Positions 7,786 through 13,174 of a DNA stretch of 13,174 bases are shown piece after piece (position 1 is the stretch's first letter; each line of letters starts with the position of its first letter). This stretch comes from JASFEQ01 sp050124735. GTDB lineage: Bacteria > Desulfobacterota > DSM-4660 > Desulfatiglandales > HGW-15. The notes under the pieces were generated by a model. The model was not told the origin of the DNA. It made no database searches and worked only from the letters and a program-made list of their open reading frames with translations. The position numbers and the translations under genes are program-made. Where the stretch lies: assembly GCA_050124735.1 (NCBI GenBank), contig JASFEQ010000085.1, forward strand, positions 1 to 13,174, in the 5' to 3' direction.

Positions 7786-8037
7786 GTGATTATCACCACT
7801 GAAGATGGAAAATCATTTGACACGGAGACTGATCTGACGGCACCTGAGCGCCATATCCTCCAGAAGTTATTCCTGTGGGAGTCCATGGCTTCCACCCTCG
7901 ATCAATTCAGAGAAAAGAAAGAGCAAGCCCTACTCAAAGGATGGAACAATTCGGGCCCTATTCAGGAAAGCCCTGCCCTGAAGCGTATTATCAGGGATCT
8001 GGAACGAAAGGTCTCTGTTCGCATAGAAGGTGAATAA
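7786..8037 (+). CDS. Small uncharacterised cytoplasmic protein, 83 aa
   Basis: I do not recognise this protein. It starts with GTG at 7786; no ATG is available in frame, an in-frame stop lies at 7762-7764, and no clear ribosome site precedes it, so the start is uncertain. The product is hydrophilic and mostly helical in appearance. It has an acidic N-terminal stretch (TTEDGKSFDTETDLTAPERH), then a helix around HILQKLFLWESMASTLDQFREKKEQ and a basic C-terminal segment ending ERKVSVRIEGE. There are no cysteines, no signal peptide and no membrane segment. It ends 24 bases before the histidine kinase gene in the same direction, so it may be co-transcribed with it. A role as a small partner or connector of the kinase pair is possible but unsupported. 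The frame looks coding rather than random because it fills the gap and abuts the kinase. Confidence 0.6.
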   Translation: MIITTEDGKSFDTETDLTAPERHILQKLFLWESMASTLDQFREKKEQALLKGWNNSGPIQESPALKRIIRDLERKVSVRIEGE

Positions 8038-8061
8038 GAAACATACCTTGAGAAGTCAAAG

Positions 8062-10044
8062 ATGAAGAAAGCCCCGCTAAAATCTGAATCTCAAAGAATT
8101 AGCGAATCCATTCAGCTCATCCGCGGGAGACAGGCCGAGGTTCCCATGAACGTGGCTATCGTGGGCGGAGGAAAGGCCTGCCAGAACCTGCTTAAAATTT
8201 TGGACAAGGATCGCCTCTCAAGGCTCAGGATGAGGATTCTGGGTGTATCGGATAGGAATCCAGAGGCTCCCGGGTTTCTTTACGCAAATGAGTTGAAGTT
8301 GTTTACGACCACCAGCCTTCAAGAACTTTTCACCCTTGAAGATCTGAATCTCATCATAGAGCTTACCGGATCAAAAAGTGTCAGGGATGATATATTACGG
8401 ACTAAGCCGTCAGGTGTCTCATTTATAGACCATAGGGCGGCAAGGCTTCTTTGGGATCTTATCCAGATGGAGATGGAAAAGGCCGAACTGGAAAAAGACC
8501 GAGAAGCATACCAAGAAAAGGGGAAAAAACATATTCAGCTCGTATTGGATTCCATGCCATACAGAGTCATGGTGGTCAATATGGATATGACTGTGGATAC
8601 GGTGAACCGGACTTTCTTGAGGGAATTCAATCTGACACTGCAGAAGGTTATAGGGCGGCCCTGTTTTATGGTGAGGTATGGATTCGATAGACCATGCGAT
8701 GAACTGGGCAGGGTCTGCTACATAAAAAATCACCTGGACGAGATTAAAGAGAAAAAACTCATCAGCAAATATATCGAACATGTGGATGAAAAGGGAGAGA
8801 CACATTTTGATGTGGTCACGGTAGCTCCCATTTACGATGCACAGGGTGAGGTGGTACAGATACTGGAAGCCTCAAGGGACGTGACTGAGAGGATCAAACT
8901 GGAGCGGGAGCTGGAGAAATCCAACACCTTCTTCAAGAACGTGATCCAGAGCACGGTGGATGGCATCGTGGTCGTGGACACCAAGGGAAATGTGCTCATT
9001 TTTAATGAGGGGATGGAAAGGTTGACCGGATACTCTGCTGATGAGATTATGAACAGAGGTCACTTGAGCAGCTTTTATGACATAGATGTGGCCAAGGAGA
9101 ATATGCGGAAGATGAGGAGTGACCAGCACGGTCCTGTCGGGAAACTCAACCCCACAAGCATGACCGTCACCACAAAGGATGGTCAAGAGATACCGGTCAC
9201 TTTATCCGCCTCCCTTATCACCATTGATGGGAAGGAGACCGGCAGTGTGGGCGTCTTCACGGACATGCGGGAAGTCCTCCAAATGCGCAAGGATCTGGAA
9301 GAGGCCCATCTGCAACTGGTGGAATCGGAAAGAATTGCCTCCATCGGTAAAATGGCCGCCGGCGTGGCCCACGAAATAAATAACCCCCTTTCAGGTATTT
9401 TGATTTACGCCGAATTGCTCAGGGAAACCTTGAAAAAGGATCCCGAGCGTTCGAAGGATATACAGGAGATCATCGATCAAACCTTGAGGTGCAAAAATAT
9501 CGTGTCCGAATTGCTGGAATTCAGCCGGCAATCGGTGGGGAAGATATCCTCTTTCAGCCTGGAAGAGTTGCTTACCAAGACCCTGAACCTGTTGATCAAT
9601 CAGGCCTTCTTTCAGGACATATCCGTCAGCAAAGATGTGGCGCAAAATTTGCCCCCTATTGGGGGCGACATGGGCCAACTTCAGCAGGTTTTTACCAATC
9701 TCTTCATCAACGCGGCAGATGCCATGGACGGCAAAGGGGCCTTAGACATCAAGGCTCAATTTGATTCTGACCGAAATCAGTTTGTTATCAGGGTCTCTGA
9801 TACGGGTCCTGGTATACCCGAGGCTCTGCGGGAGAAGATCTTTGAGATCTTTTTTACGACCAAGCCCGCAGGGAAAGGGACAGGGCTTGGCCTAACCATC
9901 ACGAAAAATATTATTAAACTGCATGGGGGCGATGTTAAGATCGAATGCCCTCCGGATGGAGGAACCACCTTCATTATCGAGCTGCCCATGGGATTTGTTG
10001 AGCAGCCGGAGGAAGAACCCCTGTTCGTGGGATTGGATGAATGA
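8062..10044 (+). CDS. Soluble sensor histidine kinase with N-terminal Rossmann domain and two PAS domains, 660 aa
   Basis: Domain order by eye: a Rossmann-like domain (about 29-135) beginning MNVAIVGGGKACQNLL and continuing through ILGVSDRNPEAPG and IIELTGS, typical of NAD(P)-dependent dehydrogenase folds; a short coiled coil (135-155); PAS 1 (about 156-278); PAS 2 (about 285-405); and a HisKA domain with phospho-acceptor H437 in AGVAHEINNPLSG. An ATPase domain follows with an N-box (INAADAM, N550), DTGPGIP (580-586) and GKGTGLGL (604-611). No membrane segments are seen, so it should sense an internal signal. PAS 1 carries three cysteines (C201, C212, C219) that could hold a metal or respond to redox state. 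The start at 8062 has only a weak GAGAAG site. An alternative ATG at 8146, preceded by GAGG, would begin exactly at the Rossmann strand. It overlaps the next gene by four bases. NAD(P)H sensing is inference. Confidence 0.88.
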   Translation: MKKAPLKSESQRISESIQLIRGRQAEVPMNVAIVGGGKACQNLLKILDKDRLSRLRMRILGVSDRNPEAPGFLYANELKLFTTTSLQELFTLEDLNLIIELTGSKSVRDDILRTKPSGVSFIDHRAARLLWDLIQMEMEKAELEKDREAYQEKGKKHIQLVLDSMPYRVMVVNMDMTVDTVNRTFLREFNLTLQKVIGRPCFMVRYGFDRPCDELGRVCYIKNHLDEIKEKKLISKYIEHVDEKGETHFDVVTVAPIYDAQGEVVQILEASRDVTERIKLERELEKSNTFFKNVIQSTVDGIVVVDTKGNVLIFNEGMERLTGYSADEIMNRGHLSSFYDIDVAKENMRKMRSDQHGPVGKLNPTSMTVTTKDGQEIPVTLSASLITIDGKETGSVGVFTDMREVLQMRKDLEEAHLQLVESERIASIGKMAAGVAHEINNPLSGILIYAELLRETLKKDPERSKDIQEIIDQTLRCKNIVSELLEFSRQSVGKISSFSLEELLTKTLNLLINQAFFQDISVSKDVAQNLPPIGGDMGQLQQVFTNLFINAADAMDGKGALDIKAQFDSDRNQFVIRVSDTGPGIPEALREKIFEIFFTTKPAGKGTGLGLTITKNIIKLHGGDVKIECPPDGGTTFIIELPMGFVEQPEEEPLFVGLDE

Positions 10045-11519
10045 CAGAGAAAAAAACCAAGATTCTCGTTGTGGATGACGAAAAGGTAGTCAGGGATGGA
10101 TGCCATCGTGTTTTGAGTGGCAGAGGATACGAGGTATTGACCGCAGAAAACGGACAGGTGGCCATGGATCTCCTCGGTAAGGGTGCTGTGGATATTATCC
10201 TCCTAGACTTGAAAATGCCTGTCATGAGCGGAGAGGAAGTCCTTGAGAAGACCCGTGCCCAATACCCGGAGATTCCCGTGATCATTATCACGGGCCATGG
10301 GACCGTTGACACGGCGGTGGAGTGCATGAAACAGGGGGCCTATGATTTTATCACCAAACCCTTCCAGATCGATCAGTTTCTCTTGACTATCAACCGGGCC
10401 GCTGAAAAGAGAAGGCTGGAGGAGAAGGCCCGCTTGTACGAAGAAGAAAAGCTGCGGAATCTGTACGACCTCAATCTGGAAAAGAGCAGGCTAAGGACCA
10501 TTATTAATTGTATGGCCAACGGGGTTATGGTGACCAACCGCAATCTGGAGGTGGTCCTCCACAACCCCGCCCTCATGACACTGCTTGAGATATCTGAGGA
10601 GGTGGAGAATCCCATATCTGTTAACCAAATTATCAATGATGATTCCCTTATAGCCACCCTGAAGCAGATTCAAGCGGGTGAATCCTCAAAAAACGAGTTC
10701 ATATCCCAAGAGATAGAGTCGGGGAAGAAGGTCCTCAGGGCCATTTCCGCGGCAGCCCTGGGACCCAATGACGGCGTAGTGGGAACGGTTACGGTGCTCC
10801 AGGACGTTAGCGCGTTCAAACAGCTTGATGAAATGAAATCAGACTTTGTGAATATGGTGGCCCACGAACTCCGAAGTCCCCTTGTCTCCATAAGGCAACA
10901 GGATAACGTGCTCTTGGAGGGACTGGCTGGCCCTCTTCAGGGAAAACAAGAGGAATTTCTGAAAAAAGGGGTAAAGAAGATAGATCAACTCCTTGAGCTT
11001 ATCAATGATCTCCTTGATATAGCCAAGATCGAGGCGGGCAAACACATTCAACGCCAAGTACCGACGGATATCGAACAGGTGATCAAGGATACCCTTTCCT
11101 TGATGGAGCCGAGGGCCAAAGAACAGGGTGTGGCCCTTACCTGCTCGTGTCAGAATATGCGTCCAGTGCATGCTGATCCCAAGCGTATTGAGGAGATCTT
11201 CAACAACCTTGTCACAAATGCCATCAACTATTCGCCCGATGGTGGCCAGGTGACTGTAACGGCCGAGGGTCTTGGGGGATATATGGAGATCAGGGTAAGT
11301 GACACAGGCGTGGGCATCGATCCGGAGGAACTCCCCAAGATCTTTGACAAATTTTACCGGATAAAGCACGCCAAGACTCGGCAGGTTATGGGCACAGGGT
11401 TGGGCCTTGCCATTGTGAAAGGCGTTGTGGAGAGTCATCATGGCACCATTGATGTGGAAAGCGTCCCGAATAAGGGAACCACATTCAGGATTCTGCTGCC
11501 CGTTATCCCCTCTTCCTGA
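10041..11519 (+). CDS. Receiver-PAS-histidine kinase hybrid, 492 aa
   Basis: The protein starts with a response-regulator receiver domain (1-118) holding all the expected residues: acidic pair D12-D13, phospho-acceptor D56, T84 and K106 in TKPF. A charged helical linker (118-148) leads to a PAS-like domain (about 149-258). Next is a HisKA domain with H275 in NMVAHELRSPL, and an ATPase domain with NNLVTNAINYS, DTGVGID and GTGLGLAIV. There is no DNA-binding or other output domain and no membrane segment. The start codon overlaps the stop of the upstream kinase (ATGA), so translation is probably coupled; no strong ribosome site is visible. The likely scheme is that the first kinase phosphorylates D56, which changes activity of this kinase. 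The final target must lie outside the window. The receiver-first order differs from the common hybrid kinase order with the receiver at the C-terminus. Confidence 0.9.
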   Translation: MTEKKTKILVVDDEKVVRDGCHRVLSGRGYEVLTAENGQVAMDLLGKGAVDIILLDLKMPVMSGEEVLEKTRAQYPEIPVIIITGHGTVDTAVECMKQGAYDFITKPFQIDQFLLTINRAAEKRRLEEKARLYEEEKLRNLYDLNLEKSRLRTIINCMANGVMVTNRNLEVVLHNPALMTLLEISEEVENPISVNQIINDDSLIATLKQIQAGESSKNEFISQEIESGKKVLRAISAAALGPNDGVVGTVTVLQDVSAFKQLDEMKSDFVNMVAHELRSPLVSIRQQDNVLLEGLAGPLQGKQEEFLKKGVKKIDQLLELINDLLDIAKIEAGKHIQRQVPTDIEQVIKDTLSLMEPRAKEQGVALTCSCQNMRPVHADPKRIEEIFNNLVTNAINYSPDGGQVTVTAEGLGGYMEIRVSDTGVGIDPEELPKIFDKFYRIKHAKTRQVMGTGLGLAIVKGVVESHHGTIDVESVPNKGTTFRILLPVIPSS

Positions 11520-11756
11520 CCTCCCCACCAAGGGAGCGACAAATAAAGCATATTCCATAGCATAAACGCATGGACCATTCTCAGTGCTGATGCGTCTCCT
11601 TTTACAAGGCCCTCCCCTACCCTGGGAAGGTTCTTTTAGGAGGCGATCATGACTTTAGGTTTTTTGGGGACTTAAAAGATTGCAAAATTCAAGTGATTAG
11701 AGTAAAAGGCTTGGATTGTTTGCTTTTCTTTCGCCATCATTCTGGAGGTTGACATC
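11520..11756 (+). other. Leader region of the second metF-like gene
   Basis: These 237 bases hold no substantial gene. A short C-rich/G-rich stretch at 11616-11630 can form a small imperfect hairpin followed by TTCTTTT, which could be a weak terminator for the kinase operon. Just after it comes AGGAGG (11638-11643) and an ATG at 11649 that opens a frame of only eight codons (MTLGFLGT, stop 11673-11675). This may be a leader peptide, a relic or chance. The true site for the next gene is GGAGGT at 11744-11749. Confidence 0.4.
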
Positions 11757-12632
11757 ATGCCGTTAGAGGAAAAGATCAAGTCGGGAAGGTTTGTCATTTT
11801 GGGAGAGTTTGAACCACCAAAGGGAGCCGATTTCTCTTCACTGCTCAAGAATGCCAATCTGGCAAGGGGGCGCGTAGATGCCATCGTTGTCCCTGAAATG
11901 GCCAGAGCCGTACTGAAGGCGAGTTCCTTAGGGGGGTGTGCTTTCTTCCAAATGGAGGGTATTGAGACTGTGCTCCAGGTCTGTTGTCGGGACAGAAATT
12001 GCCTTGCCCTCCAGGCCGATCTTCTGGCTGCATGGGCCCTGGGGATACGGAACGTGATGGCCGTAGAGGGGGAGGATATTAGATTCGGCGATCATCCTCA
12101 CGCAAGGACGGTCAATGACCTGGACCTCATGGAACTTCTTGAGACCACCCAGAAGCTTCAAGGCGGAAAAGACATGGCGGGCATTGAATTGCGGGGAGCG
12201 CCACGTTTCTGTGTCGGTTCCACTATAGACACGGGGGCCACCGGAGGGCTTTTAGAGATCGAACTTGAAAATCTCAAGAAAAAGATTGATTGCGGTGTGC
12301 GATATCTTATCACTAATCCCATCTTTGACCTCCGCCGTTTCCAACAGTTCATCAAGAGAATTGACACCAGCCAAGTTGCTGTAATTCCGACGGTCTTGCT
12401 CTTGAAATCTGCTGGAATGGCGCGCTACATTGATCGAAACATTAAAGGAATCTCCATTCCGGCCGAAATAATCAGGAATATCCAAAAGGCCTCTGATAAG
12501 CAGAGAGAGTGCATCAGGATTTCGGCCGACATCATAACCCGTGTCAAAGAGATGGGAATGGCTGGCATTTTGATCTCCACCGTGGGCTGGGAAGATAGGC
12601 TCCCACAGATTCTGGATGAAGCCAAATTATAA
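11757..12632 (+). CDS. Divergent methylenetetrahydrofolate reductase-like protein, 291 aa
   Basis: The protein is a MetF-family TIM barrel, colinear with the upstream MetF through GEFEPPKGAD, VCCRDRN, RFGDHPHARTVNDLDLMEL and the C-terminal MGMAGILISTVGWE. The glutamate matching E. coli Glu28 is kept (E17). Three other active-site positions differ from the upstream copy: P46 replaces T53, E106 replaces the catalytic D113 (VEGE instead of LSGD), and N187 replaces Q193 (TNP instead of TQC). GGAGGT lies seven bases before the ATG. No metV follows; instead the gene precedes the second hdrA by 206 bases. Possible roles are a reductase for another folate or pterin substrate, a methylene-THF-related enzyme with altered kinetics, or a regulatory or structural MetF partner. 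I cannot choose among these from sequence; no symbol is given because metF activity is doubtful. Confidence 0.8.
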   Translation: MPLEEKIKSGRFVILGEFEPPKGADFSSLLKNANLARGRVDAIVVPEMARAVLKASSLGGCAFFQMEGIETVLQVCCRDRNCLALQADLLAAWALGIRNVMAVEGEDIRFGDHPHARTVNDLDLMELLETTQKLQGGKDMAGIELRGAPRFCVGSTIDTGATGGLLEIELENLKKKIDCGVRYLITNPIFDLRRFQQFIKRIDTSQVAVIPTVLLLKSAGMARYIDRNIKGISIPAEIIRNIQKASDKQRECIRISADIITRVKEMGMAGILISTVGWEDRLPQILDEAKL

Positions 12633-12702
12633 CCGCAGTGTTATGATCGTTGTTATTAGTCCGTTGCCGCACGATGCCCCAGGTTTCTGATGTCAGATAT
12701 TG

Positions 12703-12788
12703 GATTCTGGATACTGGATACTGGATATGTTTGAAATGGGATCTCGTCAATGCCCTCTTCTAGCATCTAGTATCGAGTATCCAGCATC
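12703..12788. repeat. 24-bp imperfect inverted repeat built from tandem GGATACT units
   Basis: The left arm (12703-12726) contains repeated GGATACT units (CTGGATACTGGATACTGGAT). The right arm (12765-12788) is its reverse complement at 21 of 24 positions by my count. The 38 bases between would form the loop. Such 'ctggatactggatac' sequences look like members of a dispersed intergenic repeat, but copies elsewhere cannot be checked here. Confidence 0.6.
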
Positions 12789-12802
12789 GCGAGTTCTCGC
12801 GA
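12787..12802. promoter_or_regulatory. 16-bp palindrome TCGCGAG-TT-CTCGCGA upstream of the second hdrA
   Basis: Two perfect 7-base half-sites, TCGCGAG (12787-12793) and CTCGCGA (12796-12802), flank TT. The palindrome lies 23 bases before the ribosome site. It could be an operator for a dimeric regulator or simply the end of the neighbouring hairpin repeat. Function is unproven. Confidence 0.4.
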
Positions 12803-12838
12803 GTGTGAGGCAAAGCTCTAGTAGAAAGGAGCTATGTG

Positions 12839-13174
12839 ATGGTTGAGAATCCAACGAATAATTTATCAGGCTCCGTCATGGTCGTGGGCGGAGGCATCGC
12901 CGGGATGCAGGCCGCACTGGATCTGGCAGATTCCGGATACCTGGTGAAATTGGTGGAAAAGTCCTCCGCCATTGGCGGCGTGATGAGTGAATTGGACAAG
13001 ACCTTCCCCACCAACGACTGCGCCATGTGAATTATCTCTCCCAAACTGGTCGAGGTCGGCCGGCATCTGAATATCGATCTTATCACCTGTGCTGAGGTGC
13101 AGAAGATTGAGGGATCCAAAGGAAATTTCACTGTCAGCATCCAGAAAACCCCCCGCTACATTGATGCTGCAAAG
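12839..13174 (+). CDS. hdrA: HdrA, selenocysteine form, N-terminal 112 codons (cut by window edge)
   Basis: This is the start of a second HdrA-type FAD/iron-sulfur protein. The N-terminus, with FAD motif VVGGGIAGMQAAL and SSAIGGVMSELDKTFPTNDC, is closely similar to the HdrA-NfnB fusion upstream. At residue 64 the frame meets TGA (13028-13030), exactly where the first copy has C61 in NDCSMC. After it the same frame stays open to the window end and keeps matching (IISPKLVE, GRHLNIDL, GNF, PRYID). This makes selenocysteine much more likely than a nonsense mutation. A hairpin with suitable spacing follows. I chose ATG 12839, seven bases after AAGGAG (12826-12831); GTG at 12836 is possible but only four bases from that site. 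The domain content beyond residue 112, including whether this copy also carries an NfnB module, cannot be seen. Confidence 0.87.
13028..13063 (+). promoter_or_regulatory. Candidate bacterial SECIS element of the second hdrA
   Basis: CTGGTC (13046-13051) can pair with GGCCGG (13058-13063), six pairs of which two are G-U, enclosing a GAGGTC loop (13052-13057). The loop starts 21 bases after the TGA, the same distance as in mvhD, and contains GGU as in the E. coli fdhF apical loop. The lower stem is weak. The matching region of the cysteine copy (1229-1246) has synonymous or changed bases that disrupt this stem, which supports selection for it here. Confidence 0.6.

Larger units (their letters stand above)
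12633..12838 (+). other. Intergenic region before the second hdrA
   Basis: Short region without a gene. It carries a long imperfect hairpin (12703-12788) and a palindrome (12787-12802), listed separately, then AAGGAG at 12826-12831 as ribosome site for the second hdrA. No clear promoter boxes were identified. Confidence 0.5.

Noticed and set aside
10839..11558. Minus-strand open frame of 239 residues opposite the second kinase
   Set aside because: It lies antisense to the conserved HisKA/ATPase domains and shows no motif of its own.
12701..12790. CRISPR array from the repeated GGATACT units
   Set aside because: The units are only about seven bases, directly adjacent without spacers, and they form an inverted repeat rather than a repeat-spacer array.
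13028..13030. TGA as a nonsense mutation making the second hdrA a pseudogene
   Set aside because: The frame continues without change and matches the first HdrA residue by residue after the TGA, the TGA replaces a known Cys/Sec position, and a hairpin follows.
5623..13030. Genome-wide reassignment of TGA to a sense codon
   Set aside because: Several genes in the window end properly at TGA (mvhD, metV and both kinases), with the next gene starting at or near that stop.

Overview
The window looks like chromosome from an anaerobic, selenocysteine-using bacterium of the former Deltaproteobacteria (Desulfobacterota), most likely a sulfate reducer or a relative that runs the Wood-Ljungdahl (acetyl-CoA) pathway. 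The assignment rests on gene content: giant HdrA-type flavin/iron-sulfur proteins, MvhD, the MetV-MetF pair, cytoplasmic PAS histidine kinases, and two in-frame TGA codons at positions where relatives carry cysteine. It is inference from content, not a database match.

Layout, left to right. A complete FmdB-type zinc-ribbon gene lies on the minus strand (2-343). About 690 bases without a credible gene follow (344-1030); their left half is a mosaic of palindromes. Everything after that is on the plus strand: a 1477-residue HdrA fused to an NfnB/GltD-like NAD(P)H module (1031-5464), a selenocysteine MvhD (5578-6000, TGA at 5623), metV (6043-6711), metF (6708-7643), an 83-residue protein of unknown function (7786-8037), a histidine kinase with an N-terminal Rossmann domain (8062-10044), a receiver-PAS-histidine kinase (10041-11519), a second, divergent metF-like gene (11757-12632), and the start of a second hdrA with a TGA at the conserved cysteine position (from 12839, cut by the window edge).

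A working model: HdrA-NfnB, MvhD, MetV and MetF form a soluble methylene-tetrahydrofolate reductase complex. It would connect the folate methyl branch to pyridine nucleotides and to low-potential carriers, by analogy with the MetFV-HdrABC-MvhD complex of Moorella. No hdrB or hdrC is seen in this window, so the wiring probably differs. The two kinases overlap by four bases and sit between the two metF/hdrA groups. The first carries a putative nucleotide-binding Rossmann domain, so this may be a redox-sensing pair that controls the module; that is inference.

The main discoveries are the two selenocysteine sites, each followed by a plausible bacterial SECIS hairpin, with a Cys-version HdrA and a Sec-version HdrA in one locus. 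Ordinary gene calling would truncate mvhD to its internal ATG at 5656 and end the second hdrA at 13030. Other notable points are the three-part HdrA fusion, the Rossmann-domain kinase, and a MetF paralogue with three substituted active-site positions.
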